Assembly: GCA_029260015.1 (NCBI GenBank)
Contig: JAJDEB010000033.1
Span: forward strand, 62,001 to 126,000
DNA: 64,000 nucleotides
Reading direction: 5' to 3'
Origin: Phycisphaerae bacterium
GTDB lineage: Bacteria; Planctomycetota; Phycisphaerae; UBA1845
The stretch's first letter is position 1; every line of letters starts with the position of its first letter. The position numbers and the translations under genes were made by a program. Shown here in pieces: positions 8,739-18,500 of the stretch. The notes beneath the pieces were generated by a model that was not told the origin of the DNA, did no database searches, and worked only from the letters and a program-made list of their open reading frames with translations.

Positions 8739-10082
8739 CTAACCGGCGAGAAAGCGTTCGACGTATTTGGTATCGAACTTCCCGGAAATGAAAACATCGT
8801 CAGTCATGATGCGCTGATACAACCCGATCGTGCTCTTGATCGGATCGACGCGCAGTTCGGCAAGGCATCGCCGCATGCACGCAATTGCCTCATCACGCGT
8901 CCGACGATGCACAATCAACTTTCCGATCATTGAATCGTATCGCGGCGAAATGCGATAACCGGTGTGTGCATGGGTATCGAGTCGCACGCCCAGACCGCTG
9001 ACGGCATTGAACCGTTCGATCGTTCCGGCGCAAGGGCGGAATCCATGATCCGGATCTTCGGCGTTAATACGACATTCGATCGACGCGCCATTGCGCTTCA
9101 ACTCCTTTTGCGTAAATGGCAGCGCTTCGCCCGCAGCAATATGAATCATCGCCTTGATCAAGTCGATCCCGGTGATCATCTCCGTCACCGGATGTTCCAC
9201 CTGAATACGCGTGTTGACTTCGATGAAGTAGGCCTTGCCCTTTTGATCGACCACAAATTCGACAGTTGCTGCGTTGTAGTAGCCAGCCGACTTGCACAAC
9301 CGGACAGCCGACTTGCAGATTTCGTCGCGGGTGCGATTCTCGATTCCGGGCGAAGGCGATTCTTCGATTAGCTTCTGATAGCGACGCTGAACGGTGCAGT
9401 CACGTTCAAACAAATGAACGATATGGCCCTTCTGGTCGGCGAGGATTTGCACTTCAACGTGACGCGGATTCTCAATGTACTTTTCGAGATAAACGCCCGC
9501 ATCCTTAAATGCCGTCATCGCCTCCTGACGCGACATCGACAGCGCTTTCTTCAAATCGCCCTCAGAGTCAGCCACCCGAAGACCGCGACCACCACCGCCA
9601 GCCAGTGCCTTGACCATCACCGGGTAGCCGATTTTCGCGGCAACTTTCAGCGCCTCTTTGTCATCTTCGACGACACCGTCACTACCTGGCACGGTCTGTA
9701 CTTTTGCTTTCTTGGCGACCTGACGGGCGGCGGCTTTGTCACCGAGCAATCGTATTGAATCAGATGATGGCCCGATGAATTGAATGTTCGACTCGCGACA
9801 CATGTCGGCAAACTGCGCGTTTTCGGCGAGGAATCCATACCCTGGATGAATCGCGTCGGCGCCCACCATCTCGGCTGCAGCAACGATGCGATCGCCCTTG
9901 AGATAACTTTCGCCAGCAGCAGCCGGACCGATGCAGATGGCGCGCGAGGCCATGTCCAGATATTGCGAATCCTTATCCTCTTCGGAGTACACGCACGCGG
10001 TATCGATCCCCATCTCGCGACAGGTTCGCATGATTCGAAGAGCAATTTCGCCACGGTTGGCTACAAGAATTCGTTTGAACAT
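8739..10082 (-). CDS. accC: Biotin carboxylase subunit of acetyl-CoA carboxylase
   Basis: ATP-dependent carboxylation of biotin on AccB, the first half of malonyl-CoA synthesis for fatty acids. At 447 residues it is the normal length. Visible are the N-terminal domain [15 protein letters not shown], the ATP-grasp glycine loop [12 protein letters not shown], the [16 protein letters not shown] strand, the metal/bicarbonate motif [18 protein letters not shown] and the following QVEHPVTE, and the C-terminal [13 protein letters not shown]. The start is supported by GTGGAG ten bases upstream. It lies 130 bases after accB in the order pepP-accB-accC, a common bacterial arrangement. Confidence 0.97.
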   Translation of the reverse strand: MFKRILVANRGEIALRIMRTCREMGIDTACVYSEEDKDSQYLDMASRAICIGPAAAGESYLKGDRIVAAAEMVGADAIHPGYGFLAENAQFADMCRESNIQFIGPSSDSIRLLGDKAAARQVAKKAKVQTVPGSDGVVEDDKEALKVAAKIGYPVMVKALAGGGGRGLRVADSEGDLKKALSMSRQEAMTAFKDAGVYLEKYIENPRHVEVQILADQKGHIVHLFERDCTVQRRYQKLIEESPSPGIENRTRDEICKSAVRLCKSAGYYNAATVEFVVDQKGKAYFIEVNTRIQVEHPVTEMITGIDLIKAMIHIAAGEALPFTQKELKRNGASIECRINAEDPDHGFRPCAGTIERFNAVSGLGVRLDTHAHTGYRISPRYDSMIGKLIVHRRTRDEAIACMRRCLAELRVDPIKSTIGLYQRIMTDDVFISGKFDTKYVERFLAG

Positions 10083-10212
10083 CGGATATGAACTCCACGG
10101 TTCAGCGAGGCTTGGCTATTCTCGACCGCGCTGCCGGGGTGATTGAAGAAAGATCGATCGATCCAGCTCGGGCCATTCACCGACTGGCCACCCACCAAAC
10201 AAGTTTGGCAAA

Positions 10213-10713
10213 CTAGTCTGGCTTCACCATGAACATCGGCTGACCAAACTCGACCGGATCTTCATTGTTGACCAGGACTTCGACGACCGTCCCGCTGACG
10301 TCGGCTTGGATTTCATTAAACACTTTCATGGCTTCAATGATGCACACCACCGTCGTCGGCGTGACCCGTGAACCCACCGACACAAACGGCGGACTGCTTG
10401 GATCGGGCGAAAGATAGAGCGTGCCCACCATTGGCGACTTGACCGAATTGAGATTGTCAGCCGGAACCGGAGCGGCAGGTGGCGCTGGGGCAGCCGTCTC
10501 GACCGGTGCAGGCGCTGCACTAACCGGCGCTGGCATCATCACTTGACCGGCTGGTCCTGACCCTGACACAACCGGATGCGTTTCCGGACCCGGTCGGGTG
10601 AGGCGAATCTCTTCCTCGCCATCACGGAGTTTGATCTCCGTCAGGTCGAACTCGGACATCATTTCTACCAACGTGCGTATCGTATCTGGATCAACCACGA
10701 AGAGCGTCTCCAT
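10213..10713 (-). CDS. accB: Biotin carboxyl carrier protein of acetyl-CoA carboxylase
   Basis: Carries the biotin that is carboxylated by AccC. The 166 residues comprise an N-terminal helical region (1-50), a Pro/Ala-rich linker (VSAAPAPVETAAPAPPAAP) and a C-terminal biotinyl domain. The biotinylation motif is EAMKV, inside VVCIIEAMKVFNEIQADVSG, with the modified Lys; the thumb region YLSPDPSSPPFVSVG is also typical. Located between pepP and accC on the same strand with gaps of 77 and 130 bases, consistent with one operon. Confidence 0.96.
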   Translation of the reverse strand: METLFVVDPDTIRTLVEMMSEFDLTEIKLRDGEEEIRLTRPGPETHPVVSGSGPAGQVMMPAPVSAAPAPVETAAPAPPAAPVPADNLNSVKSPMVGTLYLSPDPSSPPFVSVGSRVTPTTVVCIIEAMKVFNEIQADVSGTVVEVLVNNEDPVEFGQPMFMVKPD

Positions 10714-10790
10714 TTGAAATCAATCAACCGGACGTCATGCGTCCGAAACTTTTGTCATTTTACGGTCGCGGTGAAATCACGTTGCACCGG

Positions 10791-11903
10791 CTATCGGGCA
10801 ACATCGATCACCGCAGACTTAAGCGACTTACTCAGGTGTGACATGACCTGGCACCCATTGCCCATCACGCGGACATCATCTTCGATGCGAACACCACCAA
10901 CACCCGGCAAGTAGATTCCTGGTTCGACCGTCACCACCATACCTGCGACGAGTTTCTGATCGCTGCGCCAACTCAGCGAAGGCGACTCATGAACATCGAG
11001 TCCCAAACCATGACCAAGTCCGTGGGTGAACCGCTCGCCATAACCACAATCGGCTATGTGCTCTCTTGCAATGGCATCGACATCGCTCATGCGAACGCCC
11101 GCGCGTATTGCAGCGATCGCCTTTTTTTGCGATGTCAGGACGGCTTCATAGATCGCCTTGAATTTCGACGGGATGCTACCGACGAACACTGTACGGGTCA
11201 AGTCGCTGCGATACCCATCCACCGTAGCGCCCCAGTCAAAAAGGATCATACAACCGCTTTTAACGCGTCTATTTCCCGGAACAGCATGGGGAAGCGCAGC
11301 ATTTGCGTCGATCGCGACGATTGAACCAAATGCCGGTTCCGTCGAACCGCGACGCTTCATTTCGTATTCCAATCGGGCGGCCAACTCCAACTCGGTTTGA
11401 CCGATTCGAATCGTCTTGAGCATCGCACGATACGCGCTCTCAGCCACGCGAATCGCATTGTCCATCGTCTTGAGTTCGCCGGCGCTTTTCCGCTCGCGCA
11501 TCTGGCTTATCGTCGGCGGTGCATCCACCAATCGAACGCCCGTCAGCCCCTTTCGCAAGGCATCGCGCGTCGCGACAGTCATCTTGTCTGCCTGAATCGC
11601 GAGACGCTGGCAGGGCGACGACTGAATGACTTTGACCAATTCCGATGTCAGATCGCCCCTGCGAAAATGAACCTTCGACCAAGCGACTTCCTTTTTCGCT
11701 GCACTTTCAAAGCGACCATCAGTGATGACGGTGACGGAGCGACCCGTTATCAGAACCGCCGAGTCTTCTCCGGTAAATCCCGTCAAATAGAAATAGTCGG
11801 CCCGATGAGCGACGAGCAGTGCAGGAATTGATTTCTGGCGCAAGGCCTGCCTGACCATCTCCAATCGATTTTGAATGGTTTTGGATGGCTTTAAGCGCGG
11901 CAT
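10791..11903 (-). CDS. pepP: M24B family aminopeptidase P (Xaa-Pro peptidase)
   Basis: Dimetal aminopeptidase that removes N-terminal residues before proline or cleaves Xaa-Pro dipeptides. The 370-residue chain has an N-terminal creatinase-like domain (about 15-135) and the pita-bread catalytic domain. Metal ligands are visible in ILFDWGATVDGYRSDLTRT (two Asp), HGLGHGLGLDVHE (His), VTVEPGIYLPG (Glu) and GVRIEDDV (Glu). Its place before accB-accC is often seen in bacteria. Xaa-Pro aminopeptidase and Xaa-Pro dipeptidase cannot be separated by sequence alone; the length fits either, so the symbol is provisional. Confidence 0.9.
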   Translation of the reverse strand: MPRLKPSKTIQNRLEMVRQALRQKSIPALLVAHRADYFYLTGFTGEDSAVLITGRSVTVITDGRFESAAKKEVAWSKVHFRRGDLTSELVKVIQSSPCQRLAIQADKMTVATRDALRKGLTGVRLVDAPPTISQMRERKSAGELKTMDNAIRVAESAYRAMLKTIRIGQTELELAARLEYEMKRRGSTEPAFGSIVAIDANAALPHAVPGNRRVKSGCMILFDWGATVDGYRSDLTRTVFVGSIPSKFKAIYEAVLTSQKKAIAAIRAGVRMSDVDAIAREHIADCGYGERFTHGLGHGLGLDVHESPSLSWRSDQKLVAGMVVTVEPGIYLPGVGGVRIEDDVRVMGNGCQVMSHLSKSLKSAVIDVAR

Positions 11904-11994
11904 TGCGAATTGTTCTCAATGATTGATTGAATTTGCGATGCGCCGGTGGACACCAAGAAAGTCAACATAGTGAACCGACTACGCGTTCAGCGGC

Positions 11995-12876
11995 TTAGCG
12001 CTTTTTGGTCTTGGTTTTCTTCTTGGCTTTTTTCGCCTTCGTTTTGGTCTTAGCCGCTTTCTTTGTCTTCGTCGCCGCTTTCTTCGTTACCGTTTTCTTC
12101 TTGGCGGCGGGCTTCTTTGCGGTCTTTTTCTTTACCGTTTTGATCGCCGGCTTCTTGGCAACTGCCTTCTTGGCGGCTTTCTTTTTGACTGTTTTCTTGA
12201 CAGCCTTAGCCGCCTTTTTTGTAGCCGATTTTTTTGCCGCTTTGGTCTTGGCTGTTTTCTTCGTTGCGCCCTTCTTCTTGCCGGCTTTCTTATCTTCGGC
12301 GTCAGCGTCCTTAAACGACTGCTTACGAGCGACGCGGGTTACGCCTTCGACATCACTACCGGAGGATTTCTTCTTGATTTTCTTTGCGGCGACTTCCTCC
12401 GCTTTTTTTTCCTTGGCCTCCTGAGCTGCACGCTGCTTCTCGGCGTCAGCACGTTGTTTGCGCGCTTGAGGCGGGGCTTTGGCTTCATCATCTATCTTGA
12501 GAAGTTCCAACCCGTAGTAATAACCGTCAGCTTCAAGCCGCTCCAACTGCGCTTCTGAGTCGGCTTTCTCGATCGACTTGAACAAAGTCAACGTGTAACC
12601 GTCAGCCGCAAATCCGCACACCTTCCATTCAAAAGGAATAACTTCCTTCTGACCGGGCGCCCGTCGAGCAGTCGTCGGTTGACCGGGAGCACCTGGCCTG
12701 CCCGGAACCGCTGGGCCGCCCGGAACCGCTGGGCCACCAGGACTCGCTGCGCCGCCAGAACCCTGCGGTGCCGGTCCTGCCTTTTCCGTTTCCTTAACGT
12801 CAACCGCAACGCCTGCATCTTTGCCTGCAGCGTCACCATTGTCGGATTTCTTCGTCGTCGTTTTTTTGCTGGCCAT
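11995..12876 (-). CDS. Lysine-rich histone H1-like protein with collagen-like segment
   Basis: A 293-residue, very basic protein. It begins with a Lys/Thr-rich start (ASKKTTTKK), then a short Gly-X-X tract around residues 38-66 (GGPAVPGGPAVPGRPG), then about 65 residues of non-repetitive sequence (FEWKVCGFAADGYTLTLFKS) that could fold. After a charged helical part comes a C-terminal half built of AKK/TKK/AAK repeats, resembling eukaryotic histone H1 tails and bacterial HctB/AlgP-type proteins. The likely role is DNA binding or compaction, which would fit the condensed nucleoids of planctomycetes, but this is inference. The collagen-like insert is unusual for the family. The gene is monocistronic. 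Confidence 0.8.
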   Translation of the reverse strand: MASKKTTTKKSDNGDAAGKDAGVAVDVKETEKAGPAPQGSGGAASPGGPAVPGGPAVPGRPGAPGQPTTARRAPGQKEVIPFEWKVCGFAADGYTLTLFKSIEKADSEAQLERLEADGYYYGLELLKIDDEAKAPPQARKQRADAEKQRAAQEAKEKKAEEVAAKKIKKKSSGSDVEGVTRVARKQSFKDADAEDKKAGKKKGATKKTAKTKAAKKSATKKAAKAVKKTVKKKAAKKAVAKKPAIKTVKKKTAKKPAAKKKTVTKKAATKTKKAAKTKTKAKKAKKKTKTKKR

Positions 12877-13207
12877 TCAGTGGCTTCCTCTTCGACCGAT
12901 GACGAACTTTATTCGCCTGATCTTTCTACACTTAAGTGCAGTCTTTACACTGCCCTAATCGATTGCATCGCATTGCAATTGAATTCATGGATGTTGTTCG
13001 CGCGAGCCTCGTGCCAGCGAATGTCCCGAACCGCACGCGGGAATCCCTAGCCTGCAATAATTCAAAGTCTGCGAGGCGCGGCGCGTATCGTAAACACCGG
13101 CTAAACTTCTGTCAAAACCACGCTTATGAGCCGGTCCTCGGTTTAGTTTCAAACCCTCCATAACCTCGCCTCACACCTCGTAGCCGCCCACTCTTCTACT
13201 CGCTGCC
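12877..13207. other. Intergenic region between divergent genes
   Basis: About 330 bases between the histone-like gene and the DUF2723 gene. It must hold the divergent promoters. I saw no RNA gene, repeat or convincing ORF. Confidence 0.45.
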
Positions 13208-15343
13208 ATGACGCGATTTGAATACGATGCAAAGATGAAGCGCCGCTCGAAGAATAAACCCAAAATCGTCACCCATTCAAATGACCATGCGCCTGAACCC
13301 ATGCGCTCCAGGCCTGCGATTGATTGGCTTGCTGCGGTCGGGGTCGGCGCTGTGAGTTTAGGACTTTTCCTCATCACGCTCGCGCCTACCGTCACTTCCG
13401 AAGACAGCGGCGAGCTGATTGCGGCGGCTTGGCATTTCGGCGTGCCCCATCCACCGGGTTATCCGCTTTGGACAGCTCTTTCCGGAGCGTTCGTCCATCT
13501 GTTCGCAGTGGGTTCGATCGCCTGGCGGGCAAACTTATTCTCCGCCGTTTGTTCAGCCGGGGCGGCTGCGGTTTTCTTCGTCGCCCTTCGTCAGATTCAA
13601 CTGTCCCGAATCGTCGCCGCCAGCACCGCACTGGTTTGGATCTGGTCCGAATCGTCATGGATGCAGAGCGTCATCACCGAAGTTTACGCCCTCAATACGC
13701 TGATCACTGCCGCCATTTTCTGCTGTGCCATGCGATGGTACGCCACCCGCAAAACGCGCCCCCTACTCATTGCATCATTGCTGGCCGGTCTGGGCATGTG
13801 CAACCATCATTCGATCGGCTTCGCGTGTTTGGCTCTGGTCATCTGGATTCTCTCGCTCCAACCCGCTCTGCTTCGACAATGGAAACTCATCGCCCAATCG
13901 ATAGCCCTATTGCTCATCGGCTTACTGCCATATTCGTATCTACCGGTGCGGGCAGCCGCCAACCCGGTGATGAACTGGGGTGATCCGTCCACTTTTGATC
14001 GCTTCATAGGACACGTCACCCGCCGGCAGTACGGCGCGATCGGCCCGATTAAGACGCCCGAACCGCGCTCGCCCGATCGCTTCGGCAATCAATCGTGGTA
14101 CATGGTCGAGACCGTCGCTGAAGACCTGACACCGTGGATTCTCATCGCATCGGTCGTCGGCATAATCGTGATGGCCCGTCGAGCACGGGCGATGCTGTGG
14201 ATGGTCGTACTTTGGGTCGCGTGTACCGGGCTGCTGTTCGTCTTTCTCGCCAACTTCGATTTAGACCGGACAGCCCGCTGGGCGCTTCAGGTGTTTTTCA
14301 TCCCCGTGTCGTTGGGGCTGGCGATCGCATACGGGCATTTACTGGAAGCGGTTGTCGGCAATTTCAAAAACGCTTTCGACTCCACCAAAACGGTTGTTGT
14401 CGCTTCATTGTTGACTGCGCTCATCGCCCCCGGCGTACTCGTCGCAACGCATTACTCGACATGCAACTATTCAAGATATTGGTACGCCGAAGACCACGCC
14501 GAGAATATGCTGGCTTGCATGATGGACCGGGCGATCATTTTTCCATCGGGCGACCACTCGACGTTTCCGCTGGTTTACAAGGTACTGGTAGAAGGCGAGC
14601 GGCCCGACGTGACCATCGCCGACATGTACGGTTACATCCGCCCCGATCTCGTCAAAGACCAACCAGAAGACTCGCCCGACCCGCCGGCAGTGTGGCTGAT
14701 CAGAACTTCAAGGCGACCTGTCTACTTCGCAACCAAGACCGCCCCACCGGTCCCCAACGCCAGATTCGTAACTGCCGGCATCCTCTACCACCTGCTTCCC
14801 GACGGAATGCCATATGATGGCACTGACTTGATCAGCCATTGCAAGTACCGAAATGACCAGACACCAACTGTCCAGGACTTCGGCGCAACCCACATCCAAT
14901 ACGATCGCGAATTCTTCACGGGCTTGAACCTGATCGAATCCAACCAGACCGAAGCAGCCACTCAGCATTTCAAGAAAGCCGCAACATTCTGCGAAGGCAT
15001 CAAGGAAGGATTCAACAACCTCGGCAGCACGCTAGCCGAACATCAACACCCTGAAGTAGCCCTACCGTACTTCAAGCAAGCTGCCAGCATCGACCACCGC
15101 TACATCACCCCAAGAAGAAACCTATACCGCCTCTATTTCAAACAAGGCGACTGGCCCAACGCCCGAAAACAACTCGAAGAAATCCTGCAAACTGAACCAA
15201 CCGACTGGCGGGCCCACCGCGACCTCGGAAACCTAATGTTCGATCAACTCGGCGACCGCTCAAGTGGCGTGCGACATTGGAAAAAATCGCTGGAATTGAA
15301 CCCCAATCAGCCCGAAGTTCAATCGCGTATTCCCCACCCATAG
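13208..15343 (+). CDS. DUF2723 (TMEM260-like) polytopic membrane protein with C-terminal TPRs
   Basis: A 711-residue integral membrane protein. After a basic cytoplasmic start, the first helix (AVGVGAVSLGLFLITLAP) is followed by the DUF2723 signature TSEDSGELIAAAWHFGVPHP and PPGYPLWTALSG. About ten helices extend to residue 410. The part from about 560 to the end has TPR-like repeats (GLNLIESNQTEAATQHFKKA and later copies). The fold belongs to the GT-C glycosyltransferase superfamily; the human homologue TMEM260 is an O-mannosyltransferase. The acidic SEDSGE loop fits the catalytic loop of GT-C enzymes. A lipid-linked sugar transferase role is inference. Both the fold and the TPR tail are common in Planctomycetota. 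Confidence 0.88.
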   Translation: MTRFEYDAKMKRRSKNKPKIVTHSNDHAPEPMRSRPAIDWLAAVGVGAVSLGLFLITLAPTVTSEDSGELIAAAWHFGVPHPPGYPLWTALSGAFVHLFAVGSIAWRANLFSAVCSAGAAAVFFVALRQIQLSRIVAASTALVWIWSESSWMQSVITEVYALNTLITAAIFCCAMRWYATRKTRPLLIASLLAGLGMCNHHSIGFACLALVIWILSLQPALLRQWKLIAQSIALLLIGLLPYSYLPVRAAANPVMNWGDPSTFDRFIGHVTRRQYGAIGPIKTPEPRSPDRFGNQSWYMVETVAEDLTPWILIASVVGIIVMARRARAMLWMVVLWVACTGLLFVFLANFDLDRTARWALQVFFIPVSLGLAIAYGHLLEAVVGNFKNAFDSTKTVVVASLLTALIAPGVLVATHYSTCNYSRYWYAEDHAENMLACMMDRAIIFPSGDHSTFPLVYKVLVEGERPDVTIADMYGYIRPDLVKDQPEDSPDPPAVWLIRTSRRPVYFATKTAPPVPNARFVTAGILYHLLPDGMPYDGTDLISHCKYRNDQTPTVQDFGATHIQYDREFFTGLNLIESNQTEAATQHFKKAATFCEGIKEGFNNLGSTLAEHQHPEVALPYFKQAASIDHRYITPRRNLYRLYFKQGDWPNARKQLEEILQTEPTDWRAHRDLGNLMFDQLGDRSSGVRHWKKSLELNPNQPEVQSRIPHP

Positions 15344-15529
15344 CGGCCAAGAGTTGCGTCGACACTTTGATTGTTGATGTATTTCGTTATCGGATCACCA
15401 GCGTCGCCAACCACGATCCAGCAAGCCACGATGCACCTTGAGCAATTCATTCTATCGGTCGATAGCGAATTCACCGGGCCGCGTCGCGCCCAATGTGCGC
15501 CGGCACCTGTAATAGAGTGAGAAAATCCA

Positions 15530-18500
15530 ATGAAGACAATTGATCGGATCATGTTTGCGGCGCTCATCATCACAGCCACCTCGACGTCAATCGCCCGCGC
15601 GGACGACGTCACCATCAATGGCGCAGATGTCACGGCTTCAAGCATACAGGCAACTATCACTGCAAACGGTGGTGGCAAAATCATCTTCGCCACAAGCCAC
15701 ACGCTTGACGTCGATCAAAACCTGCTCGACTTGACCGGGATTGTCGTCAACAACGGAATCACAGGCGAGATCGATTTCGGAAGCAATAGTTTCGGCGTTG
15801 TTTTCAAGGACTCAACCACCATTGCCATCGACATGCAAGGTGGCGGTGCATCGCTCAACATGGCCGGCACCAGCACCACCGCCGGAATAGGCACCGTTGG
15901 CACCGGAGATACGATCACACTCAATGGCGCGATCACCGGCGCAACGACAGGAAACATCACGACCGGTACCAATACATTGACACTCCTTGCGGGCGCCTCG
16001 ATTGCAGGATTTGTCAGTGTACCTGCCGGCCAAACGCTCGACGTCAATGGCGACGCATCCATCGGAACACTGAACGACAATGGGAACGCATTGAACATCG
16101 ATATCGCAGACGGTGTTACACTAACGGTTGGCACGCCGGCGCTGACAGGCACGACCACGCTTACGGGCGCTGATGAAACCGACAGTATTCTCGAACTCGA
16201 CGGTAGTTCCACCATTTCGAGCATCAGCATCTCAGGCTCAGCCCGAATTCAAGTGGATGCGGACACCACGATCACCAGCCTCACCAATGGAGCAGGCCAA
16301 ACGCTCGACCTCGACATCGCCGACGACGTCACGCTAACCGTCACCACGCCCAACTTCGCCGGAACCACAACCGCGATCGGTGCCGACTTTGAAAACAGCA
16401 TTCTTGTATTGAATTCCGGCAGCACGATCGCAGACTTAACCGTCTCTGGACTTCTTAATATTGCAATCAACGCTACCACGCTGATCACCGACCTCGCCAC
16501 CAGCGGAAGCGATGCCGTCTTTTTCGACCTTCCATCGAATGTCCAGGTCGTCGTGACCAACCCATCGCTTGCCGGATTCACGCTTGCTTCTGGTGAAGAC
16601 CTCGATAGCGGATTCAGCGTCACCAATGCCAGCACGATCAACTACCTTAGCCTACGCGACACCATTACTGCCCACTTCGGCGACGCCACGACCGTCACCA
16701 CGCTCAGCGCAGAAACGGGCTCGACCATCAAACTTGACATCGATGCCGCATTGGGCATTACGGCATTCGCCGCGATTGGTTTCGACCACCTCACCTTTGA
16801 CATCGCTTCCGGTCTCACGGCCACAGTCACTGGCGTGGTCACGATCATAGCAGATCAAGTCATCGAACTAGTTGCCGTCGATGGCGGTGGCAACGAAACC
16901 ATCAACTTCGTGGGCGACCTGGTCCTTTCGGGCATAAACTCGAATCTGAAATTCACCAACGACACCGGGCGCATTGCTGGCGAAGTTCAAATGACCGGCA
17001 GCGGTTCGTCCATCGACGTTGACGGTAATTCGGAAATCGAAACGTTTACACCCAACGTCAACAGCACAATCAATTTTGCCGACGGAAAATCACTGACCTT
17101 GGACAATGGTATCACGGTTGCCGCACCGGCGACGTTGACGCTTGACGGCACAACAGGTAGCGCCGGAGAAACGTTTACCGTCCCAACCATCGTCCTGGCA
17201 ACCGGAGGAGCAGCCACCCTGGAAGTCGGCGGTGATACCGCAAACACGTTTAACGTGCTGAGCACGATTGGCGCGAGCGCCTCAACTCGCCTCGAAGTGA
17301 ATACCTCCACGAATATCACCAGTCACCAACTGGGCGGAGCATCGACCATCGCGGTGGCCGACGGCGCGACGCTTGCAACCGTTGCCACAATCAATGCCTC
17401 CCCGCTCGCACTCGAAGGCACGGGAACCATCACTCGCATCGATTCGACCACGGGCCTAATCGCTGACACGGGTGGCGTGACCATCAGCGACCTACGAGCC
17501 GACCCCAGCGGTACAACAACCATTCTGGTTGCGACCGACGTCACGACGACTGTCTCGTTATCCAATGCGTTAACGACGGCTGGCGACGTGCTCAATAAGA
17601 CTGGCGATGGCACGCTCATCGTGAAGACCGGACTGACCGACATCTTCGACAACGGTGCGGGCATGGTCATCGACATCGACGCGGGCACGCTCGTTGCGGG
17701 CACCACAGGGTCCAACGACGACGTCACCTTCGACGACGATGCCGACGAAATTCAAATCGCAGACGGTGCAACGTTCCGCACCACTGGCAGCATCACCGTC
17801 GGCGACGCCGGAGCCAACGCCAACATCGATGCCGTCAGCGGATCGACCGTAGAACTTAGCTCAGCCGCCGGCGCAGAAACCCTTACCGCTGCCGCCGATG
17901 AAGATTTCAAATTGCTCGGTTCGGTATTAATCAACGGAACCGATTCTGATTATTCCATCGCCGATGCGTTCGAATACCAGTTTGGTGACGTCACCATCAA
18001 CGCAACCGGATCGCTCATCCACAACACGCCCAGCGGAAAGATGCGCTTCGTATCGGGCAGCACGTTACTCCTCAATGGCACTGCCACGCTCGACGTTGAC
18101 GGCCAAGCGTCTGGCACGCCGGTCACGATGGATACCACCGATGGCACACCGCTGTTTACGATCAACCGAGGCAGTTCCGCGAACTTCACATTGACCAACG
18201 CGGCGCTGACCAATGCCCGTTATCGCGACGACAGCGGTCTGCCCGCGAGTTGCTCGCTCACCTTCACTGACTTGACGCTCGTCGATGAACTCAATTGGAC
18301 GGGTCCGTGCAGCGGTGGTGGTGGCGGAGGAGGCGGAGGCGGTGCGCCCCCTACTCCACCTCCGTCAGATGATGATGAAGAGGAAACGACCGATGAGGAA
18401 GAAGCCACTGACGAAAATGCCGAAGACGATGACGCGCAAGACGACAACACCGACACCAGCGATGACGAAACCAATGATGATGACAAAACCGAAAACGCTG

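Noticed and set aside
15715..16230. Several long minus-strand ORFs under the 1369-residue gene
   Set aside because: Val/Ser/Pro-rich mirror frames caused by the Thr/Ala/Asp codon repeats of the real gene.
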